Part shown: one piece after another, positions 45,243 to 57,989 of the stretch
Numbering within the stretch: position 1 is the first letter of the stretch
Layout of the letters: every line of letters starts with the position of its first letter
Assembly: GCA_958510875.1 (NCBI GenBank)
Contig: OY294067.1
Coordinates: 140,760,346-140,824,345 of the forward strand
Length of the DNA: 64,000 bases
Direction: 5' to 3'
From: Endomychus coccineus
Taxonomy: Eukaryota; Arthropoda; Insecta; Coleoptera; Endomychidae
Translations under genes and position numbers: made by a program
The notes under the pieces: generated by a model
What the model was told of the DNA's origin: nothing
What the model saw: only the letters and a program-made list of their open reading frames with translations
The model's database searches: none

Positions 45243-46234
45243 ATGGAGAATATTTTAAAAAATGCTGAAAATACGAGAGAATCATCATTTCCATCGAATC
45301 GTGAAGCCGTATAAAAAAAGAATATAAAATATATCCAGAGTGGCCGACACAGAAAAATGTTATGCCAAAAGATGCCACTGAAACTGTATTTCTGGCATAT
45401 TTTCAAGAACTGGTGAGGAATTTTCTATGTTTTTCCATAGATTTGGTAGTAATTGTGTTCATTCGTTGCAGTCAGAAACGTATAGTCCGGATTCTTTATG
45501 GACTAAATGGTCAATGCTAAAATCGATGGTGACTATACATGAGAAACGAGATATCATCAAGTTCAATAAACTAGAGGCTTTTTTGAAACGGAAGAGTAAC
45601 AGTTATAAGCCGAAAAAGTCCGCTGTTTTATCTCCTAAAGATGTCATCAGATTTCTAAAGACGGCTCCTGATGAAATTCATTTATTGCATAAGATAATTT
45701 TTTTTCATTTTCCTTTTTGTGTGTATTTATTTTTATTTTCTTGTCATAGGTTGTTTCGATTATGGGTTATTTTGGAGGATGTAGAAGTCAGGAACTTTTG
45801 AATATGAAGATATCGGATATAGAGGACCGGGATTCCGTTATGGTAGTGAACGTACCGGAAAGTAAAACTGGTGTATCGAAGAAATTTACAGTTGTGGATG
45901 ATAAAGAGTTCTCCGCTTTGCCTTTATTAAGACTTTATATGTCTTTGCGTCCTGAAGGTATTGAACGATTTTTTTTTGAGCTCCCGACAAAATAAATGTA
46001 CATCTCAGCCAATTGGAAAAAATATGTTTGGGAAAATCACCAGCAAAATCGCAATCTATTTAGGATTGCCAAACCCATCTTTCTATACGAGAAATAGCCT
46101 CCGTCGCACTTCTGCTACTGCTCTAGCCAATGCAGGAGCATCTATGACTAACTTAAAAAGACACGAAGGTTAGAAAACTTTCACGGTGGCGGGAGGGTAT
46201 TTGTAGGATAGCATGGAATTAAGAAATAAAACGG
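45243..46234 (+). pseudogene. Crypton-type tyrosine recombinase, intron-bearing, decayed
   Basis: Reads as an insect Crypton-like DNA recombinase. Exon 1 (45243-45412) has a frameshift near 45310, then YPEWPTQKNVMPKDATETV and FLAYFQEL. Intron 1 is 45413-45471, GT...AG. Exon 2 (45472-45693) carries SLWTKWSMLKSMV and the core-binding region. A second intron-like gap, 45694-45749, ends in CATAG but lacks a GT donor. Exon 3 from 45750 has GGCRSQELLNMKI with the catalytic Arg. A frameshift in a T run near 45970 follows. Then RNSLRRTSATALANAGA stands where the family has HxxRRT; the His is Asn. KRHEG is followed by TAG where Trp is expected, and GGY, the likely nucleophile region, lies beyond. These recombinases cut and join DNA through a Tyr. 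This copy is inactive. Confidence 0.78.
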
Positions 46235-46432
46235 CGTGAATGTTGTCTTCTTTGCCATTAGAAGAGGCAGGTACCTCGACTGTAGTGAACAGAAGCTCCA
46301 ACCATACAAAAGAAGAAATTGTTTCCATTGGCCGAAGTAATTTTCAGGATTTCAAGATTGTACATTTATTATTTGTAATGACGTGAATGAATAAAATATG
46401 GTTCAGTTTTCATTTCATAAATATATACACAC

Positions 46433-47592
<1,160 letters not shown>

Positions 47593-49027
47593 GAAAAATA
47601 AATCAGAAATCATAATTAAAATGATTACAAAACTATCATGAGATAGCACAAACTATTGAAAAATGTTGCAGATATAAGTTAGGATTAGTAAATTTGAATT
47701 ATGTAATGTTAAAGAAATGTTATTGATATATTATATTATGTATTAGTTTTTATTAATGATAACTGTCAAATTTATAATAATTATAGGAATAATCATAATA
47801 ATGATAACCTAATCATAGTTTATCTTATACCAAAGTGTATGGAAAAATGTGGGCAATATGAATTTAAAAAGAAGGAATCATTATCATTTAAAATAAGATG
47901 AAAATCTCCAATAATTAAAAATTTAAAGAATACTAAGTTCTGATTGGTCGAGGCGATTTTATAGACGTCAGATTAGTAATAATGTAATAGTTCTGTCAGT
48001 TTTCAACAATCAACAGAGCATTCTTGATAGGTAAACTAAGCACCTCATTGGTTATTTTTGAAAATACCTAGCGTCGGTTTTGAAGGCCTATAAAAGGCAT
48101 CTGAAGACAAGCAAAATTAGTTAGCAATTATATCTAGAGAGTCAAAGTACTTCTGCAACTCACAATCCATAACCTTAGATTATTGGATAAACATCGGTGA
48201 ACCCAAGTGTTCCAGTAGCTTCGTAAGGTTGAAAGTAACCGAAGCAAATAAGTAATTTATACAAGTCAAGTAGTGTTCCCAGTCTTCGAACAAAGTTTTT
48301 AAAAGTTATTATAACCATAATTCACAAGTGGCATCGTATAATAGTTAGTCTTCGAGAACGTTCCAATACATCATTTAAGGTTTTATAACTTTCGAAAAAG
48401 AATAAGACAAGTTAACAATTAGAAATCAGTTCCTGATTTCTAAAGAAGTAACCACATTGTTTATCTGTGATTTGTGTTTAGCAAAGACATTGTGTACCTA
48501 CGGGTAAAGTGAATTATCAAATTAATAAGAAAATCAAGCCAAGTGAACATTGCCTACATTTAAAAAAAACATATTCTTGGATATAATCTAAACGTAAGTT
48601 TATTTATTATTTCTCCATTGTATTATTATCTGTCTGTGAATCTGAAAGAAAGATTGTAGATTATAACTTTGTAAACAAAGATAAATCGAAATAATCATTT
48701 TGAGGTTAGATCATAGATCTATTTGAACACAACATTGTGGAAGTTGATACCCTAGATAAATTAGAGTCATAGAAATTTAAATATTAAAAGTTAGCATTCA
48801 ATGAACCTTGTGTTTAATTCCATATATAATAAATTAAAAATAAAAGTTAAAAGTTCATTATTCGAATCATTAGATTATTCAAATCAAAACAGACATAAGA
48901 TTTAAAATACAAATGAAAGCTAGCCGGAAGAATTAACCATAATTCATAATTAAAGAACAAAACTCAGTAAAGAGTATATCAATTGTCACCACAACGTGGG
49001 GCAAAATAAATTGTAAAGAGTTTTTAT
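47593..49027 (+). other. Unassigned block with promoter-like elements, possibly LTR-like
   Basis: No coding frame recognised. TATAAAAG at 48090-48097 lies in a GC-richer setting, followed by about 500 bp and a GTAAGT donor at about 48593. It ends with GTCACCACAACGTGGGGC (48965-48982), which looks like an LTR end followed by a TGG primer-binding start. The block interrupts a run of PLE-1 fragments. Confidence 0.35.
48090..48097 (+). promoter_or_regulatory. TATA box
   Basis: GGCCTATAAAAGGCATC is a strong match to an RNA polymerase II TATA box. Owner unknown. Confidence 0.45.
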
Positions 49028-49066
49028 ATCATATATATATATATATAAGAAGAAACATATATATAT

Positions 49067-49129
<63 letters not shown>
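49028..49129. repeat. (TA)n microsatellite, interrupted
   Basis: Two blocks split by AAGAAGAAAC and a few ATAC units. Confidence 0.88.
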
Positions 49130-49134
<5 letters not shown>

Positions 49135-49464
49135 TTTTTGTATGTTTTCTTGGTATATTGGTTCGTATATATACTGAAAATGAAATAAAAATTCTGTTTG
49201 ACGTTTCGACAATGTTTATAGTCTTTATCAATTTTGATCTTTATCAAAATTGTGATTTAGTGTTTCCATATAATTTAGAAAAGAATAGATATTTCGATTA
49301 ATGAAATGCATCTGCAGCCGACTTGTGTTTTAAGATCCAATTAAAACTGCAGAAAACATTGGATCGGTTGTGTGTGAAAGAGTATTGTATGGCTAATTAC
49401 AATTTGAAATGGATTGAATCTGATCAAATATAAGGCATTTTAAGATTGTACAATTCTAAATATC
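49130..49464 (-). mobile_element. PLE-1 3' fragment, minus strand
   Basis: GTATATTGGTTCGTATATATA through CTGCAGCCGACTTGTGT to ATATCTATGATCATTCA. A short internal duplication (CTTTATCAATTTTGAT) lies near 49222. It ends at the BEL/Pao fragment. Confidence 0.85.
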
Positions 49465-49478
49465 TATGATCATTCATA

Positions 49479-49916
49479 GAGGAAGTAATGAATGGAAGAC
49501 CGCTCACGTATGTCTCCGAAGTGGGAGGTGAATTGGAACCATTGACTCCTTCACTATTTATGAAGAATCCAGGGTATTGAAATTTCCTGAAGGATGCGAT
49601 ATGGATGGAGATAAAATAAGATTCCGTTGGAAATGTCTTAGTAAATTGGGAAAAGAACTCCATCAACGCTTCCGATCTGAATATTTGGCCCAACTAGTCA
49701 ATCAAATTCATGATAAGCCGACTCGCCCATTAAAAGTAGGAGAGCTAGTTATTGTTGGAGTGGATAACAAAGGTATCTTGGCCACTTGGACGAGTTATGT
49801 ATCTAATATCGGGAAAGGATGGAAGAGTTCGAGTAGTGGAAGTTGAAATGGAAGGAAAAGTTGTAAAGAAGCCTGTACAACATTTGTACCCTTCAGAACT
49901 TGATTTGCAAAGCTAA
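49479..49916 (+). pseudogene. BEL/Pao integrase C-terminal fragment
   Basis: Three frames in succession: EEVMNGRPLTYVSE and ELEPLTPSLFM (49479-49577); HQRFRSEYLAQL, then LKVGELVIVG (49577-49846); and RVVEVEMEGKVVKKPVQHLYPSEL ending with TAA at 49914-49916. These match the end of BEL/Pao pol, after the DDE core, including the C-terminal domain that recurs as a separate family. The frameshifts and missing upstream pol make it dead. Downstream, GTGGGGGGG (about 49972-49980) directly precedes the 136-bp repeat and serves as a polypurine tract. Confidence 0.85.
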
Positions 49917-49980
49917 CCTGCTTTGGAGCAGAAGAGAAAATCGAATGGATATGTGTCATGTTAATTCATTTGTGGGGGGG

Positions 49981-50116
49981 TGTGATGATTATCAGTCTTA
50001 TGTCATAGACTTATTGATTTGTAATTGAGAATAATGAAAAAGTCAAGAATCTATCATAACTTTTGAGCTGAATTGAATTGGTTTGAATATTTTACGAGAA
50101 GAAACATTTTAAACGG
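49981..50116 (+). repeat. 136-bp repeat, copy 2 (BEL/Pao 3' LTR candidate)
   Basis: Begins TGTGATGATTATCAGTC right after the purine tract and ends AAACGG, the same limits as copy 1. The position after pol and a G tract fits a 3' LTR or its first part. Confidence 0.65.
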
Positions 50117-50117
50117 T

Positions 50118-51690
50118 TAGTTTGATTTGATTTCCAACAGATACTATGCAAAACATTGGTTTTTTTATTATGACCTCAATTTGCTTCTTCTATTTTAAAT
50201 GTTGATCTATCAAAATACCCATTCAATTTGCACATGTTGTAGATTCAATTTAGAATGAAGAGTATCTCTTCCTTATGGAGGCAATCGATTTCCATAAGAG
50301 AGGAAAGCAACGTTTGTTGTTTTTAGGAGATTCAAAGCTAAGTAGTTGTTGTCAAACCAATCTTCAAATTTGACAGAGTCAGTTTCTACAAAGCTCCTTA
50401 AATTTTTCCAGTTGTCACTTTTGTAGACGACATCTGCTAAAATTATTATTCCCATATTCATGCTAAAAATATTATTCATATAGATTATGAATAATATCGG
50501 ACCCATTATTGTACCTGAACGTACTCCAAATAATACTGTTATTTGTTCGCTGTAAGAATGGTCTATTTTTACAAATAATTCCCGGTAATTTCTGATTAGT
50601 TGTAAGGGTGTACTCCTAATTCCGATATTATGGAGTTTACCCAATAGCCTTAGCCAGGTCTACCAAGATGTATTGTGAAGGTTTGCTATTGTCCAATGAT
50701 TCACATTCGTTTTCCGTTGAATTAGATATATCATTTTCTCATGATTCACCTGACCGAAAACTATATTGTAAAGGCGATATTATGTTATATTTTCCTATGA
50801 AAATCATGAATCTTTTTTTTTAAAAGTGTTTCGAATATATTCGTAAGATACGAAAACAATGGTATAGGTAGTTTTGAGGGATCGTCTCATCATTTTTATA
50901 TGTGGGTAGTATCACTATTGATGTAAAATCATAGGGCATACCCCTGGTATATATATTTTGTCAACAATTACAGTTAGGGGATTGTTTATATTTTCAACAA
51001 CTTTTGCAGGGTCTCTACGCGAATACCATCTGTATCTAAAGCGTTTTTTTAGTACGATATTTTTCAGTTCAGCTGGAATGTACGTTCGGCGTATCGTTTT
51101 CATGAACATTTACATGTATTTCTATCTTGTTGGCTAAATTCTAGCGTATATTCATATAAAATTCATTCATCTATTTTTATTCCTCATTATTTTGTTCTTC
51201 TGGTTCATTTCCTAGTTGATAGTGCATTGATTTGTTAATTTATTTTGCATTTCTTTGATTGTGTTCCAGAAAGATTTATTGTTAGTTTTTTTTCAATTTA
51301 TTTCTATAATATGAGGCACAGTCAACATTGAGCGTCTTTCGCTAAGCCGACCATCCGTAGATGGTGGCATTTCTTTGATTGTATTCCAGAAAGATTTATT
51401 GTTAGTTTTTTCAATTTTATTTTCTATAATATGAGGCACAGTCAACATTGAGCGTCTTTCGCTGAGCCGACCATCCGTAGATGGTGGCATTTCTCTGATT
51501 GTATTCCAGAAAGGTTTATTGTTAGTTTTTTTTTCAATTTTTCTTCTATAATATGAGTCACAGTCAACATTGAGCGTCTTTCGCTAAGCCGACCATCCGT
51601 AGATAGTGGCCTTTCTTTGATTGTGTTCCAGAAAGATTCATTGTTAGTTTTTTTCAATTTTTTTTCTATAATATGAGACACAGTCAACGT
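50118..51690 (-). pseudogene. LINE fragment B (reverse transcriptase) with coding tandem repeats
   Basis: Read leftwards from 51690: four repeats of 40 codons, then NPLTVIVDKIYIPGVCPMIL (before the RT palm), and SGTIMGPILFIIYMNNIF with FGV upstream. The catalytic box is changed: IILADVV replaces FADDT, so both Asp are not present. NYLALNLLKTTNVAFLS and RLPP follow as thumb. It stops at the BEL/Pao repeat. No ORF1 or endonuclease. Confidence 0.8.
51240..51690 (-). repeat. 120-bp tandem repeat in LINE B, about four units
   Basis: Units begin near 51249, 51368, 51489 and 51610 and share TTTCTTTGATTGT, AGCGTCTTTCGC and GACCATCCGTAGAT. On the minus strand each unit reads HIIENKIEKTNNKSFWNTIK with the RLSERRSML phrase. 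Period and frame agree, so the array was coding when it formed. Confidence 0.88.
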
Positions 51691-53880
51691 TCTGTATATA
51701 GACCTATTAGTAGGTATAACTTTCTCTGCTTTAGTTTGAACATAGCAACGCTTGTCAGTATTCTACTTTTAGTGCTTGCAGATTTGCCGGTTCTGGTCAG
51801 ATAAATTTTGAGACGACACCTTCCCTCAATGCCTGAATGGTCATGTATCAATTTCGGGATAATGTTGTTTTTGTGGCCACGGCACGTAATTGCTTTCCAA
51901 TAGTCCCGTAATGTTCTTGAGTTATAACGATAGAAGACAATCGCTTTGATAGCAGCTTGGCTGTCAAAGAAAATTTTGTATACGAGCATGTTGGCTTTAT
52001 TCTAGTTGTCGTTCACACAACTCGATGGCATGTATTCCTGCTTGAAGAATAGTTACATGAGCATCAACATATAGCTCAGCCCTGGGCTGCAATTATATGT
52101 TCTGGTTCCACCCCCTGGTACATTTTGGAGCACTCTGTGAAACAACAGTAGGCCAGTTTTATTCCGAATCCATTCATTCCTTAATGGGAAGACAATTTTG
52201 AAGGGGAGGTTGCCATTGATCGTTATTGGTATGATATCTGAAATCATTTCCATACAATATGACTCTCGTTGTTTTCGAACAGTCTATTCCACTCCATAAT
52301 ACCTGCTTGTGTCCCGGCAGCAATTACTTGCATAATCCCAGATCTTGATCAGCTAGCTTCTCACTTCGAATAAATATGTAGAGAGGGTAGATCATGTAAG
52401 ATTTCTATAGCAGCTCTTTGTGTAAAACATATGACTCATGTAATTGTCTCCGTGAGCTAGTGATCTTAGCTTTGGTCGTTTACTGTAATGCTTCCAATCA
52501 CGAGAATATGGCATCATAGGTTAACGTAGGTATGACGACCACGTACAGCCAGAATAATTGTTTGAGGCAGCTACTCATATGCATCTGCATGTTCATTGAG
52601 ACACCCTTGCCTTGTGGATTGTATTTTCCAAATAGGTGTTCCATGTTAACTTTCTATCCAAGGTTACTCCCAGATAGTTATGCTCATCTGCATATGGTAT
52701 TGTTTCACTCAGCAAGGAGGGTGAAGTTAGATTGCCCAACCTCCTTTTGATAGTGAAGGACTGTTTTGTGGGCTTTGATAGACATTGGCTCCCTGTCACA
52801 CCAGCCTAGTACCATATTGTAGTATAGAAATCTTCCATTCCTATACGAGATTACCTGAAATCCCTAAGTTATAGAATTCGACCTTATTTCTATTAAGTAA
52901 TGTTATTAAGTATATGTTTACATTTTGGAGCTGACCCACAAGCGATATGTTTAATATTAATATATTGAACATATTGGCTGGCACAGATACCTTGAAATCT
53001 TAGACTAGTTTAACTAGAACAATAACAATAACATCACATTACAGATTATAATATATATACTTATGTAGGACATTCAGATATTCATATATATAGATGTAGA
53101 TCATTATTCATATAAGATATTGATGTGAGAGTATTCAAGTGTACCAGTTGTTATTATGTAGAGCAAGACTTTGTAACGTAATGACGTCCAGCTCTACCTT
53201 AAGTAAAGTAACACTTTTCTAAGTGTTAGTGTTTCGATCCCCTATGCCTCCACCAGGACCACGGGTCAGTTTAGGGCAAACCGCCCAACATTAAGAACTG
53301 ATCCCCACAGGACGAGCACAATATGAGACCTCTTCCCCACATGGCGACCCTTGCAAGTCCTCTACCCCACAATATCTTATATGTGCTGTAGAGTGATATA
53401 GATCGACTTTCTATATTTGCTTTTGCACATTATTATTAGATCATCCTCATCGCTTGTATGTCGACACCATATTCTGAGATAAAATCTAGTAGCCCGTCCA
53501 CAAGCAGTGACCACAGAAGGGAGCGATAATTGATCTGTGGATACCCCTGCTGCTCTAAAACTGAGAGCCACCCTCTGCGGTGATGTCAGCACAGTCCTTA
53601 TTTCTAGCAAGGCTCGAATCCACTAACTTATGGTCTTTCAATCCCACAGGAGTAGCTGCAGTATAGAGAGATTCTGGTAGAGCATTATTGGATGATTCTT
53701 CAGTATCTAAGAAGACAACCACCGCAATATCCTCAGATTATATGAATTGGGTGGTTTTACCGATTATGTTCTTAAGTGATAGTTCTGTCGATTTACCCGT
53801 CAGGTATGCGTACTGGTGGACAAGAATGGGGCGGGCGACATGCGTTAAGAGCGCCACTCCTAATGTGTCAATGCAATAAC
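51690..53880 (-). pseudogene. LINE fragment A (RT and RNase H, I/R1-like)
   Basis: Read leftwards: fingers YAYLTGKSTELSLKNII and AVVVFLDTE (about 53830-53690); a palm with LSLLWSLLVDGLLDF in one frame and DEDDLIIMCKSK in another (53377-53610), the second in place of YADDLI. After an interruption, the thumb IPYADEHNYLGVTLDRKLTW (52593-52799), then RNase H: FFDSQAAIKAI and HDHSGIEG (51684-51989). At least five frame changes occur. RNase H marks an I, R1 or LOA-type clade, unlike LINEs B to E. Confidence 0.82.
52835..53390. other. Insertion of unknown origin in LINE A
   Basis: About 555 bp separate RT palm from thumb. The left part is AT-rich. The right part (53190-53375) has several C-rich phrases (CATGCCTCC, CCCCACATGGCGACCC). 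It may be a solo LTR or SINE, but I see no ends or target duplication. Confidence 0.4.
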
Positions 53881-53929
53881 CTCCGGCAGAACTGATGTTA
53901 GGCTTATAGACCTATTTTTTTTAATTTAT

Positions 53930-54900
53930 CATAATGATTTTTAAACGTAGAACACACAACAACACAAGGGAGATTATTCTACTCAGAAAAAAACCTGTCA
54001 GCCAGAAAGCCCTGACGTGAATTCGATTTGAAGGGTTCCTTTTCAAGTTTCCAATCGTGACCTCTCAAACGTTGATCCTGGTCAAGATTGAATAGGTGAT
54101 TCAAACTGGATTCGAATAAACCATTTAAAATGCTATCCGATCTCCTCAAAGTCGACGTTCCATAAATGTTATTGCGTTCAGAAAGCCTTTCTTCGTAACA
54201 CGGTCTGTTGACGCTAAATTGAATACGAGTAGCATAACGTTGTACAGACTCCAAAGACTTTGCATCACGTGACCAGTCGATACTTCAAGCCGGGCTTCCG
54301 AACTCAAGAATGGGAAGAAAGGCAAATTTTTTGAAATGTTAGGAAATTTGTTAGGAAGAAAGTGAACCGAAGTTTTTTCTTTTATTGCTACTTTGCTTAT
54401 GTGCAGGGTCAAAGATAAATCTGCCGAGATGGTCAGTCCAAGATTCTCATGCTCGGTCACCGTCTTTAATTGAATATCATTAATCTTGTAAATGTTGTGA
54501 GAGCTATGTTTTCCTATGTGCAATACAACATACTTTGGAATGTTAAGAGGAGTCTTCCATAATTTACACCAGATCGATATTTGGTTTGAATCTTCTTGAA
54601 GAAATTTGTGTTTTTGGATTCGGCTTGCGTAAATCTCGCTATCATCGGCATGAAAAGAGATCACCAACTGAAGATAGTTACCAATATCATAAACATGACT
54701 GAGATAGGTCGAAATCCATCCTAGTTCAAAGATGTTCTAGTTTGTAAAGTAAAAGTTTTATAGGAACACGATCAAAAGCCCTAGAAAAATCCAAGCAGAC
54801 TATGTCAACTAGTTCATTATTATATAGTAACAAGCTCCAGTTATTGAGACAGTCAAGCAGGTTTGTAAGTACGGAAAGACTTGGTGAAAATTCGTTTTGT
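53930..54900 (-). pseudogene. LINE fragment C (CR1/Jockey-type reverse transcriptase)
   Basis: Read leftwards: VDIVCLDFSRAFDRVP (motif A, near 54790), then SFHADDSEIYAS (motif C, HADD in place of FADD, 54650), LGLTISADLS thumb, and PCYEERLSERN near 54200. A tail ends in LNHLFNLDQDQRLRGHDW and NSRQGFLADRFF near 53985. There is a frame change between 54254 and 54146. The B-motif region and the 5' half are missing. No RNase H. Confidence 0.83.
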
Positions 54901-54944
54901 ATATAAAAGCAAGTTAGAGGTTTCTTTTCCTAATTGGCCACGAT

Positions 54945-55118
54945 TTCGTGAGTATATAAAGAGATATGAAATTACATTTTCTGAATTATGAAGACAACAC
55001 AACATAGGATTATAAAGACGAATAAACATAAGACATTGAACCATAGGCGGGATTCAAACTCACATTTTCTGGATGTTTAGTCAAGCGTGTTCACCAATTA
55101 CACCACTTCGGTCAGAGT
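54945..55118 (-). mobile_element. tRNA-derived SINE, minus-strand copy
   Basis: On the minus strand: GTGGTGTAATTGGTGAACAC (A box), GAGTTTGAATCC (B box, about 55050-55060), then the shared body CTTTATAATCCTATG and CTTCATAATTCAGAAAA. It is more complete at the head than the copy at 15003. Confidence 0.72.
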
Positions 55119-56519
55119 CTTATATTTTCGTAGATATAACCCTCTGGAAGGATAGTAGATCATTGATGAACACAATGCGATTAGATGCTCCGCTATGGAT
55201 CAACTATTCACGAACATTCATTTGAATTTCAATCGTGAGGAGTGTAGGTATGAGTATAACTATGATTGGCAATTACTCTTACAGTACTCATTCAATGACA
55301 ACATCCCGGTTCTTATATATTTCAATAGAACTGACTCTGAAATGTTCTGCGTAAGTATAAACAAGTTTAAGATTTTTTTTCTAATTGTTCACAATTTCGT
55401 GGAAGTAAGAAAAACATGAATAAAATTTTGGTTCAGGTAGGGGGATATGAAATTGGGTTGAGGGCGTCGCCAAAAGTGTCGACCAAACATTGAAAAGTGG
55501 GAGATGCCGATTTCACAGCACCTATGTAGATATGGTGATGTTTCACTGATTGTTGAGGAGAACATCTACCACCTATGGTTATTATTCCAGTCGCGTCTTA
55601 CGACCAGCAGTATCCATCATTTGCAATTTCTTAGTTTGTCTCATCTTGGATTACTCACAATTTCTCATGAGATTGATTGCCGGATAATTTCATGAGTCAT
55701 AGGTCACTTTTTTTATTCGTGAGACCAATCATTGTCCTTGCGTGACCATGACTGGAGGAGAATTCTGAAGAAGAGATTCCAAAAATTGGGAATGTAGTAA
55801 CCTGTGTCATTAGTTTTGAAGATTTCTATTGCTTTGGTGATTTTCACTTCCGAGTAATTTTGACAGTTCCATCCCAAATTCTTTTGGTACCGTGAGAACC
55901 TTAATACTGTTATGTTTATTCGGATGATGTCTGCTCTGATGCCGAATTTCTTCCTTCTTATGTCTACGTTCCAGATATGTTCTGAAGTTTCCAGTTTCTT
56001 CACATACATTGTTTATATGTGTCGAATATCTAGAATATAACACTCTCACGGATTATCACATATCTGAAATGGGGGATCTTTTAATTAGTGTAGGTGATTT
56101 ATTTTCATACTGATATTGGTTTGTCATAGCATGATTATTCCACTTTGACTCACGCGTTTGAACTACTCGATGTTTATTCAACATCACTAAAGGGTGAAAA
56201 TGAATGAAAAATCTTCCATTGTTTTATTATTGGGTTCCAAATATGTGGGATGTGTAAGCGAAAGTGTATGTTTCTGTTGTAAGATATCCAAGTTTCATGT
56301 ATCTGTATTCAAAAAAGACCGTTCAGTTTTCAGAATGAATATACATCAACAAACATCTCATTTGTAAAACTTGATTCTTATGTATGGTCTAAGAGAGCTT
56401 ATATCAGATTAGCAAGCAATGAAATTGCCCTGCTACGAATAGTCCCATTACGTGAAGCCACGGTGACAGCGTATTTGTATGTCAGATACCTGAGGAATGG
56501 ATTCATGGCCACATTTGCT
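55119..56519. other. Unassigned sequence
   Basis: A minus-strand frame at 55810-56049 contains ETGNFRTYLERRHKKEE, which faintly resembles the helix after YIG in GIY-YIG endonucleases; without the GIY-YIG core I do not call it. Nothing else is recognised. Confidence 0.3.
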
Positions 56520-57130
56520 TATTATTTTCGTCTTTAGGTACGTTTCGGTATCACGACCATCATCAGAAGATGTATCAATGTGTAACACGGGATTTCTTAA
56601 AACTAATTGTACCAAGCACAAAGCGTTCGCAACGCAATAATTTCAATCAAACATCCCCATGTTGCCGAAACGATGAGAAGCACGAGTAATGGAAATTGTG
56701 GCATATTAATGTTTTAAATATGTATCAAGAATCCACTGCATACCAGTTTTCTTGTAATATTCGAAGTCTTTCAAGCAATGTTCGAATACGACTGACATTA
56801 AAAAATGTAACGCTCAAAGAACCAGATGTTATATTTATGAGGTAATAGAAAAAGGTAATCAGACCTTATTAGAAATATTGCTATTCCAGCAATCTACCTA
56901 AAATAAACTTTTAACATTATAAAGACGCATGTAGAAATTTACTAGGGTTTTAGCTAATCAAATTGGTATACATCGACTTAATGATTATGTGAATCATGTC
57001 GAGAATAGATCTGTTATAATAATGTGTTTCTTCAGTTAAAACATTAACATTTCTGTAATCGAATTGATGGTTCTATTCAAAACAATGTTTAGCAAGGGCA
57101 TTGGAATTTTCTAAGTTTTTGTTCGTTATA
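56520..57130 (-). mobile_element. PLE-2 3' region, minus, with hammerhead-like core
   Basis: Homologous to 8735-9240. The core at 56542-56566 (minus) is CTGATGA, a GGT/ACC stem with one mismatch next to it, and GAAAC. The coding remainder at 57020-57130 is the reverse complement of the endonuclease end seen at 57500-57620. It is broken. Confidence 0.72.
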
Positions 57131-57850
57131 CACTGGAAATAAAGGCTACCCAAAAACATTCTTCGACCCCATCATTAAAGAGAGAATAAACAAAATCTAT
57201 GATGGTTATTCATATATGACGATAAATAATATAAACGGTAATACAGATAATTTTATAACATTACCATACATTCCGGAGACCTCAGAGAAAATTAAGAGAT
57301 GTTTGAAAAAGTGTAATATTAATGTTGCGCATAAACCTATTAAATGTGTTGGTAAATATTTTTTAAATCTGAAACCTGTAATCTCTACAGATGAACAAAC
57401 TATCACAGTATATAAATTGAATTGTTAAATTGTTTAGATTATGATGGAACTTATACAGGAATCTCTAAACAATATTTACAAAAAAAGATGAATGGTCATA
57501 AATATGGTACTAGAAACAAAAACTTAGAAAATTCCACCGCCATTTGTAAGCATTCTTTTGATTATAACCATCAATTGGATTACAAAAATGTTAATATTTT
57601 AACTGAAGAAACTAATTATTATAAAAGATCTATCCTGGAGATGATTCACATAAAACGTTACTCCAATTCTGTAAATCATAGGACAAACGTTCAATCATTA
57701 AGTCAGATTCATACTGATTTAATTAATTTAAACCCTTGCAAATTCCTACATGCTTCTTTATAATGTTGAAAGTATATTTTAGGTAGCATTCTGAAATGTT
57801 AATATTTCTAATAAGGTCTGACAACCTTATCTATTACCTCATATACTGGT
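57130..57850 (+). pseudogene. PLE-2 GIY-YIG endonuclease, plus-strand copy
   Basis: The frame 57216-57427 holds ITLPYIPETSEKIKRCLKKC and VYKLNC. A frameshift at about 57425 leads to LDYDGTYTGISKQYLQKKMN and GHKYGTRNKN, with HSFDYNHQLDYKN and RSILEMIHIKR to a stop at 57763. YTG stands in place of YIG. The sequence up to 57850 is the start of the 3' region, reverse complement of about 56830-56900. RT is missing. Confidence 0.8.
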
Positions 57851-57989
57851 TCGAGAGTGAATACTTGAGCTTTATATTTTGGTTTCAGTCTTGTTGAATC
57901 ATTGCATGAAATGACTTCGAATATTATGAGACAATTGCAGTGAATTCTTGAAAGGAGATTTGGTTGTAAGGAGTCATTTCTCGAAGCTG

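Noticed and set aside
55810..56049. Possible GIY-YIG fragment (ETGNFRTYLERRHKKEE)
   Set aside because: The GIY and YIG boxes are missing, so the resemblance is too weak.
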